Source: Pseudobutyrivibrio ruminis HUN009
GTDB lineage: Bacteria; Bacillota; Clostridia; Lachnospirales; Lachnospiraceae
Direction: 5' to 3'
Assembly: GCF_000703005.1 (NCBI RefSeq)
Contig: NZ_JNLH01000001.1
Location: 1,019,501 to 1,083,500, forward strand
DNA length: 64,000 nt
Positions 15,621 to 24,629 of this stretch are shown here, piece after piece (positions within the stretch are counted from its first letter, which is position 1; each line of letters begins with the position of its first letter). The notes under the pieces are model-generated. The model had not been told where the DNA came from. It made no database searches and was given only the letters and a program-made list of their open reading frames with translations. A program made the position numbers and the translations under genes.

Positions 15621-15666
15621 AAGAGATGGAGAGTATTATAACCAAGTCTAAAAGAAGGGAGACTCC

Positions 15667-16473
15667 ATGGTAAAAGGACTCTATACAGCCTATACAGGCA
15701 TGATTAATGAGCAGAAGCGTCTTGATACTATTACTAACAACCTTGCCAACTCCAACACTACAGGCTTTAAAAAGGAAGGCATGGTGGCACAGTCATTTGA
15801 CGAACGCCTAGCAATCAAGATTAAGGACACATCAGCACTTGCAAACAGACCAGAGGGAATCGGATACATTTCTCTTGGTACAAAGGTAGGCGAGACTTAC
15901 ACAAACTGGGAGCAGGGCGGATTCCAGATTACCGATAAACCTTCAGATTTAGCAGTCGCAGGAAGTGGATTCTTCGCAGTTGCTTACACCAACAAAGCTG
16001 GTGAGACATCTGTTATGTACACAAGAGACGGTGCTTTCACAGTAGACACAGATGGTTATATCAGAACATCCAACGGAGATTACCTTCTCAATTCGGAGGG
16101 AGCTCTTACCGGACAGTACGGTGAGGACTATTACGTACAGATTGATCCAGCATTGGAATATGCAGTATCGAAGGATGGTACCATCACTCAGAATGGTGAG
16201 GAAGTCGATACAATCGGATTAGTGGATGTAGCTGATTACGATTACATTAATAAATATGGTGAAAACCTCTATTCACTTATTGATGGAGGAGAAATAATAG
16301 AAGCAGAAAATGGCTACATAGAGCAGGGCGTTTTGGAATCATCCAATGTCAATGTAGTCGATGAAATGGTTACAATGATTACCATAGCCAGAGCATACGA
16401 GGCAGGCCAGAAAATGATTCAGACTGAGGACGAAACATTAGATAAGACCGTCAACCAAGTAGGCCAAGTATAA
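15667..16473 (+). CDS. flhO: Flagellar hook-basal body rod protein (FlhO/FlgF-like)
   Basis: A 268-residue rod protein of the FlgF/FlgG family, exported by the flagellar type III system and built into the distal rod. The N-terminal rod motif is clear (LYTAYTGMINEQKRLDTITNNLANSNTTGFKKEG), as is the C-terminal coiled segment SSNVNVVDEMVTMITIARAYEAGQKMIQ. The central GSGFFAVAYTNKAGETSVMYTRDGAFTVDTDG is the D1 domain. The start has AAGGGAG upstream. It is first in a three-gene operon behind a sigma-28-type promoter. The symbol follows the mbl-flhO-flhP order; flgF would be equally acceptable. Confidence 0.92.
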   Translation: MVKGLYTAYTGMINEQKRLDTITNNLANSNTTGFKKEGMVAQSFDERLAIKIKDTSALANRPEGIGYISLGTKVGETYTNWEQGGFQITDKPSDLAVAGSGFFAVAYTNKAGETSVMYTRDGAFTVDTDGYIRTSNGDYLLNSEGALTGQYGEDYYVQIDPALEYAVSKDGTITQNGEEVDTIGLVDVADYDYINKYGENLYSLIDGGEIIEAENGYIEQGVLESSNVNVVDEMVTMITIARAYEAGQKMIQTEDETLDKTVNQVGQV

Positions 16474-16501
16474 ATGGCCAAATTCTAGGAGGAATTAGCT
16501 T

Positions 16502-17320
16502 ATGATGAGATCTTTGTGGGCTGCGGCTTCAGGAATGAAGAGTCAGCAGACATCAGTAGACACAATTGCAAACAACCTTGCTAATGTTAACACTACATCT
16601 TATAAAGCTCAGAATACACAGTTCAAGACTTTACTATACCAGACACTCCAGGCAACCAGCACAAACGCAGAGGGTGAAGCAAAGCCTACAAGCGCTCAGG
16701 TTGGTCTTGGAACAAGAGTTGCTTCAATCAACTCAAACTTTACACAGGGACCACAGCTTGCAAATGATAGCAATACAGCAATGTGTATCACAGGCGAAGG
16801 TTTCTTTGCAGTGCAGGATGGTGAGGAGACTCACTACACCAGAAATGGTAACTTCACATGGGCTATCGATAATACTGGTGCAAAGGTCCTTACTACAGCT
16901 GAAGGCTATAAAGTACTTGATCAGGCAGGAAAGCCAATTACACTTCCTGCAACAGCTGGTGAAAATGGATTTACTGTAAATCCAGACGATGCGTCTATTT
17001 CATATAGAAATCCTGATGGTACATACACCAACACAGGCCAGTCAATTGCTTTGTACCAGTTTACAAACAGAGTTGGTCTTTCAAAAATCGGTGAAAACTT
17101 GTATGATGAGACTGTAGCTTCTGGTGAGCCAGTTTCTGAATGGAATACAAATGGAGTTATCAGAAGCTCTGTTCTCCAGAACTATTTGGAAGGCTCAAAT
17201 GTCAACGTTGCAGATGAAATGGTAAACCTTATCATCTCACAGCGTGCATATGAAATGAACTCAAAGGCAATTACTACTTCAGACACCATGTTGGAGCAGG
17301 CTAATAACCTTAAGAGATAA
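16502..17320 (+). CDS. flhP: Flagellar rod protein (FlhP/FlgG-like)
   Basis: A 272-residue second rod protein of the FlgG family. Its N-terminus, SLWAAASGMKSQQTSVDTI followed by ANNLANVNTTSYKAQ, and its C-terminal EGSNVNVADEMVNLIISQRAYEMNSKAI are family hallmarks for self-assembly through coiled coils. No signal peptide is expected, since export is by the flagellar apparatus. AGGAGG lies 8 nt before the start at 16502 (ATGATG, so 16505 is a possible alternative). It lies 28 nt downstream of the previous rod gene and is co-transcribed. Confidence 0.92.
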   Translation: MMRSLWAAASGMKSQQTSVDTIANNLANVNTTSYKAQNTQFKTLLYQTLQATSTNAEGEAKPTSAQVGLGTRVASINSNFTQGPQLANDSNTAMCITGEGFFAVQDGEETHYTRNGNFTWAIDNTGAKVLTTAEGYKVLDQAGKPITLPATAGENGFTVNPDDASISYRNPDGTYTNTGQSIALYQFTNRVGLSKIGENLYDETVASGEPVSEWNTNGVIRSSVLQNYLEGSNVNVADEMVNLIISQRAYEMNSKAITTSDTMLEQANNLKR

Positions 17321-17410
17321 AGTAACAAGCCTACGCGGAGCGGAGGTTAACTAGTTGATAGAAGAGGGGATGCGGATGATGCCAAATCTATCTAATAGGG
17401 GGATTGAGAA

Positions 17411-17869
17411 ATGGATTTAACGAGTATGAATACGTATTTGCAATCGCAATACACCAACCAAGCAAAAGCAGCAGCGGAAACAACTGCCAAATCAATTGGC
17501 AATATTTCCCAGAATTCATCAAGAGAAGAAATCGAAGAGGCTGTAAAAAGCTTCGAGACTTACATGATGGAGCAGGTTGTAAAGCAGGTTAAGGAGTCTT
17601 TCGTAAACGAAGACAAAGAAAACAAAGACACAAACATGTCGATGTACAAGGATTTGTATATGGACAAAGCAATCACAGAGGTTGCATCTCAGCTTGTAGA
17701 TCAAATCGGTGGAGATGTAACAGATGATTTTGTTGAGCAGATTATGCGCAACTATGGAATTACCGGAACAACAGGCGCTCAGACAGAATCCGCAGGTGTT
17801 GACGCAGCTACAGTTTCAGAAGACATCGCACAGACAAACGCGTCAAAAGTGACAGAAGTTTTAGCATAA
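17411..17869 (+). CDS. Rod-binding protein (FlgJ N-terminal domain family)
   Basis: A 152-residue protein whose residues about 38-115 match the rod-binding domain of FlgJ: REEIEEAVKSFETYMMEQVVKQVKES, then MYKDLYMDKAITEVASQL. There is no muramidase domain, as is usual in many Firmicutes. It probably acts as a scaffold for rod assembly at the cell wall. The start at 17411 follows AGGGGG about 9 nt upstream. It is the last gene of the flagellar operon and is closed by a strong terminator. The N- and C-terminal ends are low-complexity (Gln, Ala, Thr, Ser). Confidence 0.85.
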   Translation: MDLTSMNTYLQSQYTNQAKAAAETTAKSIGNISQNSSREEIEEAVKSFETYMMEQVVKQVKESFVNEDKENKDTNMSMYKDLYMDKAITEVASQLVDQIGGDVTDDFVEQIMRNYGITGTTGAQTESAGVDAATVSEDIAQTNASKVTEVLA

Positions 17870-17873
17870 TGAC

Positions 17874-17906
17874 CACCGCGTACATATAGTACGCGGTGTT
17901 TTTTTA
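17874..17906 (+). terminator. Terminator of the flagellar rod operon
   Basis: CACCGCGTAC (17874-17883) pairs with GTACGCGGTG (17889-17898), followed by seven T. Confidence 0.93.
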
Positions 17907-17915
17907 TGCTATTAT
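17907..17915 (+). promoter_or_regulatory. Extended -10 promoter giving a leaderless recD2 transcript
   Basis: TGCTATTAT (17907-17915) is an extended -10 element (TG-N-TATTAT) placed 7 nt before the recD2 ATG, which puts the expected transcription start at or next to the start codon. The preceding terminator occupies the -35 region. Confidence 0.5.
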
Positions 17916-17922
17916 TGTACCC

Positions 17923-20154
17923 ATGGAAGAATTAACGGGTTACGTAGAAAACATAATTTTTAGAAATACAGATAATGGATACACAGTTCTGGACTTTGTG
18001 GCAGACGATGATTTGATCACATGTACAGGACTTTTTCCTGTAATTGGAGAAGGTGAAAATCTTCTTCTTAGAGGAGAATTTGTGGAGCATCCAACCTACG
18101 GAAGGCAGTTCAAGGTGGCAAGCTATGAGGTGGAGGCACCGGCAGATGAGCTATCCATGGAAAGATATTTGGGCTCAGGAGCTATCAAGGGTATCGGTCC
18201 AAAGCTCGCTGCTAGAGTTGTAAAGAAGTTCGGTGCCGATACATTCAGAATCATAGAGGATGAGCCTGAACGCCTGGCAGAAGTGAAGGGCATTTCCATC
18301 ACAAAGGCTATGGAAATTTCCGACCAGATTGTTGGAGCTAAGGATATCCGCAATGCCATCATTTTTCTTGATAAATATGGTCTTCATGGCAATAAGGCTA
18401 TCAAAATCTACAATCGCTTCGGCAATGAAATCTACAATGTTATACAGACAAATCCATACAAGCTTGCAGATGAAATCTCAGGAATCGGATTCAAAACTGC
18501 AGATGAAATCGCAAGCCAAGTTGGCATAAAGGTGGATTCTGAATTCAGAATTAAGGGCGGAATACAATATATCCTTGGCCAGGGCGCTGGAATGGGGCAC
18601 ACCTATCTACCAATCGAGACCCTCAATCGTATGTCCCAGGATTTGCTAAAGGTAGATGAGGACGCAATCGATGCCCAGATTATGAACCTTGCCATGGATA
18701 GCAAGATAATTATAAAAAAAGACTCTGAAGGAAATCGCCAGGTGTATTCAAAGGCATTCTATCGCATGGAAGAGTCAATCGCCGGCATGCTTCGCGAGCT
18801 TGATGTGAAATATAAGGTTGATAAAGAAGACCTTTCAAATACTATCCGCAGAATCGAAATCGAGGAGAATGTGGAGCTTGATGAGCTTCAGAAAAATGCT
18901 GTAATTGCAGCGGCAGAGCGAGGATTTTTCGTTCTTACCGGTGGTCCAGGTACTGGTAAAACAACAACTATCACCACCATGATTAAGCTGTTTGAGGACC
19001 AGGGCTACAATATCTTCTTGGGGGCGCCAACAGGTCGCGCAGCCAAGCGAATGAGTGAAGCCACAGGCTATGAAGCTAGAACAATTCACCGTATGCTTGA
19101 GGTTGCAGGCAACATGAATGACGATGATAGCGTCACATCCTTTGCAAGATTCGACCGCAACGAGGAGAATCCTTTGGAGTGCGATGTAATCATCATAGAT
19201 GAGATGTCCATGGTAGATGTTTCATTGATGTATTCACTGCTAAAGGCAATTTCACCAGGCACCAGACTTATTCTGGTTGGTGATGAAAATCAGCTACCAA
19301 GTGTAGGACCGGGAAATGTTTTAAAGGATATTTTGGCATCAGAAAGATTTACAGCGGTTACATTAAAAAAGATTTTCCGTCAGGCTCAGGAAAGTGACAT
19401 CGTCGTAAATGCTCACAAAATTCATCAGGGAGAGCATGTTGTGCTTGATAATAAATCAAAGGATTTCTTCTTTTTAAAGAGAGACGATGCAGATACAATC
19501 ATCAATGTCATGCTTACTCTTGTTAGAGACAAAATGCCAAAATACGTAGATGCAGGCATCAGCGAGATACAGGTCCTCACCCCTACCAGAAAGGGATTGA
19601 TTGGTGTAGAGCGATTAAATGGTATCCTACAGAATTTCCTAAATCCACCTGCCCCTAACAAAAAAGAGTGGTCAGGAGATACTCGTATTTTCCGTGAGGG
19701 CGATAAGGTCATGCAGATTCGCAACGATTATCAGCTTGAGTGGGAGGTTACTGGTGGCTACAACATCACCATCGAAAAGGGCGTTGGTGTCTTTAATGGA
19801 GATGTGGGAATCATCAAGGATATCAACGATTGGGCTAAGACCATCACGGTAGAATACGAAGAAAAAAGAAAAGTGGTTTATCCATTTGCTAACTTGGATG
19901 AGTTGGAATTGGCATATGCCATTACTATTCACAAGTCTCAGGGCTCTGAATATCCAGCAGTTGTAATGCCAGTTATGGATGGTCCGAAGATGCTGATGAA
20001 CAGAAACATTCTCTACACAGCCATTACTAGAGCAAAAAAATGCGTCACCATGGTAGGCGACGCAAATGTATTTTATTCTATGGTGGATAATACATCCCAG
20101 GCTGCTAGATATTCTGGATTAAAAGACAGAATACAGGAAGCCTTTATAGAATAG
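17923..20154 (+). CDS. recD2: RecD2-type DNA helicase (RecD/TraA family)
   Basis: A 5'-3' superfamily 1B helicase of 743 residues, involved in DNA repair and replication-fork maintenance independently of RecBC. The N-terminal OB/HhH region starts EELTGYVENIIFRNTDNGYTV and contains GSGAIKGIGPKLAARV. The helicase core has Walker A GGPGTGKTTT (about residue 347), Walker B IIIDEMSM, DENQLPSVGPGN and the C-terminal ITIHKSQGSEYPAVV and LYTAITRAKKCV motifs. The start is set by homology of the N-terminus. No Shine-Dalgarno sequence precedes it; a -10 box 7 nt upstream suggests leaderless translation. The 3' end overlaps the convergent HD-GYP gene by 11 bp. Confidence 0.95.
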   Translation: MEELTGYVENIIFRNTDNGYTVLDFVADDDLITCTGLFPVIGEGENLLLRGEFVEHPTYGRQFKVASYEVEAPADELSMERYLGSGAIKGIGPKLAARVVKKFGADTFRIIEDEPERLAEVKGISITKAMEISDQIVGAKDIRNAIIFLDKYGLHGNKAIKIYNRFGNEIYNVIQTNPYKLADEISGIGFKTADEIASQVGIKVDSEFRIKGGIQYILGQGAGMGHTYLPIETLNRMSQDLLKVDEDAIDAQIMNLAMDSKIIIKKDSEGNRQVYSKAFYRMEESIAGMLRELDVKYKVDKEDLSNTIRRIEIEENVELDELQKNAVIAAAERGFFVLTGGPGTGKTTTITTMIKLFEDQGYNIFLGAPTGRAAKRMSEATGYEARTIHRMLEVAGNMNDDDSVTSFARFDRNEENPLECDVIIIDEMSMVDVSLMYSLLKAISPGTRLILVGDENQLPSVGPGNVLKDILASERFTAVTLKKIFRQAQESDIVVNAHKIHQGEHVVLDNKSKDFFFLKRDDADTIINVMLTLVRDKMPKYVDAGISEIQVLTPTRKGLIGVERLNGILQNFLNPPAPNKKEWSGDTRIFREGDKVMQIRNDYQLEWEVTGGYNITIEKGVGVFNGDVGIIKDINDWAKTITVEYEEKRKVVYPFANLDELELAYAITIHKSQGSEYPAVVMPVMDGPKMLMNRNILYTAITRAKKCVTMVGDANVFYSMVDNTSQAARYSGLKDRIQEAFIE

Positions 20155-21283
20155 CTTTAATATATAAATCTTTATTGACAGAATCGGCGAGATTGATGAT
20201 GTCGCCGTTGTCCATTTGAATAACAGGTCGTGAAAGGTTGCTCTTATTGATGTAAACCACGCGGCCTGTTTTTGCATTATTAAGAATAATGCGGCTGTTG
20301 CTGTATGCGTTGGCAATACGCTCAAGGAATGTGAGCACGTATTTAGTGTGATATTTCTGAAGTCCTTCTTTTTCAAACTCAGCAATAACCTGGAATGAAC
20401 AAAGCGGATCACGATGTGCTCTGGCGCAAGTCATTGCATCGTAAACATCAGCAATGGCAACGATACATGAGAAGTCATCCATTTCATCTTCCAGAAGGCC
20501 TCTAGGATAGCCACTACCGTCGCTTCGCTCATGATGCTGAAGAGCTGCGGAAAGGATTCTGGAATCAAAGCCCTTATTATTGAGAAGCTTTTTGCCAAGA
20601 AGAGGATGAGTCTTCATTGTGGCGTATTCTTCTGCGGTCAGCTTACCAGGCTTGTTCAGAATAGATTCTGGTATCTGTGTCTTTCCAATATCATGAAGAA
20701 GACCAGCAAGTGTAAGGACGTTCAAATCATTCTTTGGAAGCTGAAGCCATTTTCCGATTGAACGGGAAATGAGGGCTACGTTCAAAGAGTGAGTGTAAAT
20801 TGGGTCATCTAAGTTACGCATGTTTGAAAGCATATCTAAAAGCTCAAGTGAAGTCTTTGATTTAAAAAGAGACTCACAGTTTTCAAGCATGAGGTCGGAG
20901 CATTCAGCACCACCTCCTGCGATAATAGCTTCAAAGTTTTCTTTTAAATAACCAATATTCAACGCATAGTCAGATTGGAACTTCTGAAACTTAGGTGAAG
21001 CCTTCAGGCGTTGAGTATAGGTGATTTGATCACTTACTCTTGATTCTGGTTTAGCGGAAGCAGGAGCAGGCGTTGGTTCTGGTTCAGGTTCTGGTTCAGG
21101 CTCAGGCTCTGGTTCGGGCTCGGGGTCTTCAACAGTAACCGCTTCGATTTTGTAGAAGGCGAGCTTGGCAATAAGCTGATTAGTCAGCGTTTCACCAGCT
21201 TTTGAAATGGTCTGGCCACGCTTGGTCAAGATAGGTTCTGCTACAACCATACCAGCCTTCAATTCGTCTACTGCTAGTGTCAT
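20144..21283 (-). CDS. HD-GYP domain protein (probable c-di-GMP phosphodiesterase)
   Basis: 379 residues. A small N-terminal domain (1-52, LKAGMVVAEPILTKRGQTI, like the region found before many HD-GYP domains) is joined through a Pro-Glu repeat (54-70) to an HD-GYP domain (about 160-320). Metal and catalytic motifs are intact: HDIGK (197-201), HH at 250-251 and DGSGYPRGL (255-263). HD-GYP enzymes hydrolyse c-di-GMP to GMP or pGpG, so a role in switching motility and adhesion is likely. No TM segment is present, so it is cytosolic. It has its own promoter (21320-21348). Its stop lies inside the end of recD2 and no terminator separates them. Confidence 0.9.
   Translation of the reverse strand: MTLAVDELKAGMVVAEPILTKRGQTISKAGETLTNQLIAKLAFYKIEAVTVEDPEPEPEPEPEPEPEPEPTPAPASAKPESRVSDQITYTQRLKASPKFQKFQSDYALNIGYLKENFEAIIAGGGAECSDLMLENCESLFKSKTSLELLDMLSNMRNLDDPIYTHSLNVALISRSIGKWLQLPKNDLNVLTLAGLLHDIGKTQIPESILNKPGKLTAEEYATMKTHPLLGKKLLNNKGFDSRILSAALQHHERSDGSGYPRGLLEDEMDDFSCIVAIADVYDAMTCARAHRDPLCSFQVIAEFEKEGLQKYHTKYVLTFLERIANAYSNSRIILNNAKTGRVVYINKSNLSRPVIQMDNGDIINLADSVNKDLYIKAIL
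21074..21126 (-). repeat. 6-bp tandem repeat coding for a (Pro-Glu)n linker
   Basis: Degenerate 6-bp units (GGTTCT/GGTTCA/GGCTCA on the plus strand) encode about nine Pro-Glu pairs between the two domains of the HD-GYP protein. This forms a stiff, extended linker whose length could vary by slippage. Confidence 0.85.
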
Positions 21284-21319
21284 TGTTTTACCTCTAATTT
21301 TTCATAATTATATATTATA

Positions 21320-21348
21320 ATTATACGTATACAATTTCGGGATTACAA
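21320..21348 (-). promoter_or_regulatory. Promoter of the HD-GYP gene
   Basis: On the minus strand, TTGTAA (21348-21343) and TATAAT (21325-21320) have a 17-bp spacer. Confidence 0.65.
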
Positions 21349-21387
21349 GGCAATACTTAGACGATGACAGTTACAAAAATATGTATA

Positions 21388-21416
21388 TTGCTGAAACTCC
21401 CATATGACGTTATACT
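21388..21416 (+). promoter_or_regulatory. metK promoter
   Basis: TTGCTG (21388-21393) and TATACT (21411-21416) have a 17-bp spacer. The leader is only about 45 nt, too short for a SAM riboswitch, and none is seen. Confidence 0.6.
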
Positions 21417-21466
21417 ATATAGGCTTAGGCAACTAATTTTTTTATTTTAAGAAAGAGAGTCAAAAA

Positions 21467-22648
21467 ATGGAAAAGTTACTTTTTACTTCAGAGTCAGTAA
21501 CAGAAGGCCATCCAGATAAGGTATGTGATGCCATATCGGATGCCATCCTCGATGCTTGCCTAGCTGAAGATCCAATGAGCCGTGTTGCTTGTGAGACAGC
21601 TTCATGTACAGGATTCGTTCTTGTAACAGGCGAAATCACAACAAAGGCACAGCTTGATGTTCCAGCTATTGTACGCAAGACTCTTCTTGAAATCGGTTAT
21701 GACGATGGAAAGAAAGGCATCGATGGAAACTCTTGCGCTGTTATGGTCGCTCTTGATCAACAATCCGCTGACATTGCTATGGGTGTTGACAAGGCTCTTG
21801 AGGCAAAGGAAGGCTCACTTACAGATGACCTGGATACAGGCGCTGGTGACCAGGGTATGATGTTCGGTTACGCTACTAACGAAACAGAAGAACTCATGCC
21901 TTATCCTATTTCTCTTGCTCATAGACTTGCTCTTCAGCTTACCAATGTCCGCAAGGATGGCACACTTAGCTATCTTCGCCCAGACGGCAAAACACAGGTA
22001 TCTGTAGAGTATGACGAGGCTGGCAAGCCAGTTAGACTTGAGGCTGTAGTTTTATCTACTCAGCATGATGAAGATGTTACTCAGGAACAGATTCACGAAG
22101 ACATCAAAAAATACGTATTCGATCCAGTCCTTCCAAAGGACATGATTGATGATAAGACAAAGTTCTACATCAATCCAACAGGACGTTTCGTTATTGGTGG
22201 TCCTCATGGCGATGCAGGTCTTACAGGACGTAAGATTATCGTAGACACATACGGTGGATACGCTCGTCACGGCGGCGGTGCTTTCTCAGGAAAGGACTGC
22301 ACAAAGGTAGACCGTTCAGGTGCATATGCAGCACGTTACGTTGCAAAGAACATCGTAGCAGCAGGTCTTGCAGATAAGTGCGAGATTCAGCTTTCATACG
22401 CTATCGGTGTTGCTGAACCTACATCAGTTATGGTAGATACATTTGGCACAGGAAAGCTTTCAGATGAAAAGATTATCGAAATCGTTCGCGAGAACTTCGA
22501 TCTTCGTCCAGCAGGAATCATCAAGATGCTCGACCTTCGTCGTCCAATCTATCGTCCAACAGCAGCTTATGGTCACTTCGGCCGTACAGATGTTAAGCTT
22601 CCATGGGAAGCAACAGACAAAGCAGAGGCTTTAAAGAAATATCTTTAA
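21467..22648 (+). CDS. metK: S-adenosylmethionine synthetase
   Basis: Makes S-adenosylmethionine from methionine and ATP in the cytosol; the product supplies methyl groups. 393 residues, the normal length. Family motifs: FTSESVTEGHPDKVCDAISDAI (metal and nucleotide site), GAGDQGMMFGYATNE (signature 1) and GGGAFSGKDCTKVDRSGAYAAR (signature 2, P-loop-like). The start has AGAAAGAGAG upstream, a moderate site. Codon use is that of a highly expressed gene. It is monocistronic, with its own promoter and terminator. Confidence 0.98.
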   Translation: MEKLLFTSESVTEGHPDKVCDAISDAILDACLAEDPMSRVACETASCTGFVLVTGEITTKAQLDVPAIVRKTLLEIGYDDGKKGIDGNSCAVMVALDQQSADIAMGVDKALEAKEGSLTDDLDTGAGDQGMMFGYATNETEELMPYPISLAHRLALQLTNVRKDGTLSYLRPDGKTQVSVEYDEAGKPVRLEAVVLSTQHDEDVTQEQIHEDIKKYVFDPVLPKDMIDDKTKFYINPTGRFVIGGPHGDAGLTGRKIIVDTYGGYARHGGGAFSGKDCTKVDRSGAYAARYVAKNIVAAGLADKCEIQLSYAIGVAEPTSVMVDTFGTGKLSDEKIIEIVRENFDLRPAGIIKMLDLRRPIYRPTAAYGHFGRTDVKLPWEATDKAEALKKYL

Positions 22649-22669
22649 TAAATCACTTATGTTATAATT

Positions 22670-22697
22670 TAGGCAGTCCTTAGGGGCTGCCTATTTT
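22670..22697 (+). terminator. Terminator after metK
   Basis: AGGCAG pairs with CTGCCT, followed by ATTTTT. Confidence 0.85.
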
Positions 22698-22712
22698 TGT
22701 GAGGTAAGTATT

Positions 22713-23867
22713 ATGAAACTAAAAAACAGACTTATTATTTCGTTTTTCATTATCACACTTGTTCCGGTTGCATTGTTCTGCAGTTTGATGCTGGGAATGA
22801 AAAAAATCGTTTTAGAGGCCACTGAAGAGCAAATTATATCCAACGAAATCATGCACTCATTTAAGAATTATATGGATGAGGCTGGTAAATTTGACGAGTT
22901 GGTAACCAACTTCTGTGTGGCTGAATTTATTATTTTGCTAGTGACAGCAATTATTATGGTTGTTTGGATATACCGTGGAATCGCTCCACAGCTGAAGACG
23001 CTGAAGCTTGCAGCTAATAATATCAAAGAAGGCAACCTTGATTTTAGCGTAGCAAGCCAGGGCACAGATGAAATGAGCGAGCTTTGCAATGCATTCGAAG
23101 ATATGCGAGTTCGCCTTAAGAATAATGCCAAGGATAGATTAGAGGATGAGGCAGAGCAGAGGGCATTGATTTCCAATATCGCTCACGATCTTAAAACCCC
23201 AATCACTGCAATCAAAGGATATGCAGAAGGCATGCTTGATGGTGTTGCAGATACTCCTGAAAAGCAGGAGAAATACATTCGCACAATATATAACAAGGCC
23301 AATGAAATGAATACGCTGATTAATGAGCTGACCTTGTATTCAAATATCGATACCAACAAGATTCCATACAATTTCCAGAAGCTCAACTTGAGAGCGTACT
23401 TTGAGGATTGCATTGAAGAGCTTGGTATGGATCTTGAAAACCAGCACATCAGGCTTGATTATGCTAATTTTGTGGATCCAGATGTTTTGATAATTGCAGA
23501 CCCAGAGCAGCTTGGTCGTATCATTCACAACATTGTCAGCAACTCCGTTAAATACATGAGGGCAGATGTGGCATCCCGCGTTGGCATCGTTATAAAGGAT
23601 GTTGGTGATTTTGTTCAAGTGGAAATATCAGATAATGGCAAGGGAATTGCGACACATGATTTACCATATGTTTTTGATAGATTCTATAGAGCAGATACAT
23701 CACGCAATTCTGCAGCCGGTGGTAGCGGAATTGGTCTTTCAATAGTAAAGAAAATTATCGAGGACCATGGCGGCAAGATTTGGGTTACAAGCAAGGAAAA
23801 CGAAGGTACAACAATGTATTTCGTCATTAGAAAATTCATTGAAAATGAGGAGGTTGTAAATGAGTAG
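22713..23867 (+). CDS. Two-component sensor histidine kinase
   Basis: A membrane sensor kinase of 384 residues. TM1 is at about 7-28, the short outside loop is about 35 residues, and TM2 is at about 67-88. Then HAMP (89-141), HisKA with phospho-acceptor His158 (NIAHDLKTPITAIKGYAEGML) and an HATPase domain with N box (NIVSNSVKYM), DNGKGI and GGSGIGLSI. The small outside loop suggests sensing within or near the membrane. It overlaps the start of the response regulator gene by 8 nt, so the pair is translationally coupled. It sits only 65 nt behind metK but after a terminator. The signal is unknown. Confidence 0.95.
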   Translation: MKLKNRLIISFFIITLVPVALFCSLMLGMKKIVLEATEEQIISNEIMHSFKNYMDEAGKFDELVTNFCVAEFIILLVTAIIMVVWIYRGIAPQLKTLKLAANNIKEGNLDFSVASQGTDEMSELCNAFEDMRVRLKNNAKDRLEDEAEQRALISNIAHDLKTPITAIKGYAEGMLDGVADTPEKQEKYIRTIYNKANEMNTLINELTLYSNIDTNKIPYNFQKLNLRAYFEDCIEELGMDLENQHIRLDYANFVDPDVLIIADPEQLGRIIHNIVSNSVKYMRADVASRVGIVIKDVGDFVQVEISDNGKGIATHDLPYVFDRFYRADTSRNSAAGGSGIGLSIVKKIIEDHGGKIWVTSKENEGTTMYFVIRKFIENEEVVNE

Positions 23868-24549
23868 AATATTAATCATCGAAGATGAGGAAGCAATTGC
23901 AGAACTTGAGAAAGATTACCTAGAGCTTTCTAATTTCGAAGTAGATATAGAAGCTGATGGAGAAAAGGGCTTGCAGAAGGCCTTGGCAGGCAACTACGAC
24001 ATGTACATCCTGGATTTAATGCTTCCAGGTGTAGACGGATTTGAGCTTTGCAAGCGTATCCGTGAGGTTAAAAATGTACCTATTCTCATGGTTACAGCTA
24101 AAAAAGAAGAAATCGACAAAATCAGAGGACTTGGCCTCGGTGCAGATGACTACATCACAAAGCCATTTTCACCAAGTGAGCTTGTAGCGAGAGTAAAGGC
24201 TCATCTTGCAAGATATGAGCGCCTCGTTCAGTCGCCAGCTATTCAAAAAAATGAAATCAGCATTCGTGGACTTAGAATCGACAAGGCTAGTCGTCGTGTT
24301 TGGATAAATGGCGAGGAAAAGACATTTACTGCAAAAGAATTTGATTTACTTACATTCCTTGCAGAGAATCCAAATGTTATCTACTCAAAGGAACAGCTTT
24401 TTGAGACCCTTTGGGGAGAAGAATCGATCGGTGATATCTCTACCGTTACAGTGCATGTTAATAAGATTCGCGAAAAGATTGAGTTGAACACATCAAAGCC
24501 ACAGTACATCGAAACAATCTGGGGCGTAGGCTACAGATTTAAAGTGTAA
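23860..24549 (+). CDS. OmpR/PhoB-family response regulator
   Basis: A cytosolic DNA-binding response regulator of 229 residues, the partner of the kinase it overlaps. The receiver domain (1-120) has the acidic pair E8/D9, phospho-acceptor D52 in YILDLMLPG, T in MVTA and the conserved Lys in YITKPFS. The C-terminal winged helix (about 130-228) contains LTFLAENPNVIYSKEQLFETLWG and a VHVNKIREKIE recognition helix. GAGG precedes the start. Its targets are not evident; the kinase comes first and the regulator second, the reverse of the commonest order. Confidence 0.95.
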   Translation: MSRILIIEDEEAIAELEKDYLELSNFEVDIEADGEKGLQKALAGNYDMYILDLMLPGVDGFELCKRIREVKNVPILMVTAKKEEIDKIRGLGLGADDYITKPFSPSELVARVKAHLARYERLVQSPAIQKNEISIRGLRIDKASRRVWINGEEKTFTAKEFDLLTFLAENPNVIYSKEQLFETLWGEESIGDISTVTVHVNKIREKIELNTSKPQYIETIWGVGYRFKV

Positions 24550-24629
24550 GAATTTTGCGAAATCTATGAAAGAATACAGAAAAGTGCTAAAATTCTATTA
24601 AGACTCAAATAATAAGGGGGGTATAATGC

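Noticed and set aside
21417..21466. SAM riboswitch before metK
   Set aside because: The leader after the promoter is about 45 nt, too short, and lacks the conserved segments.
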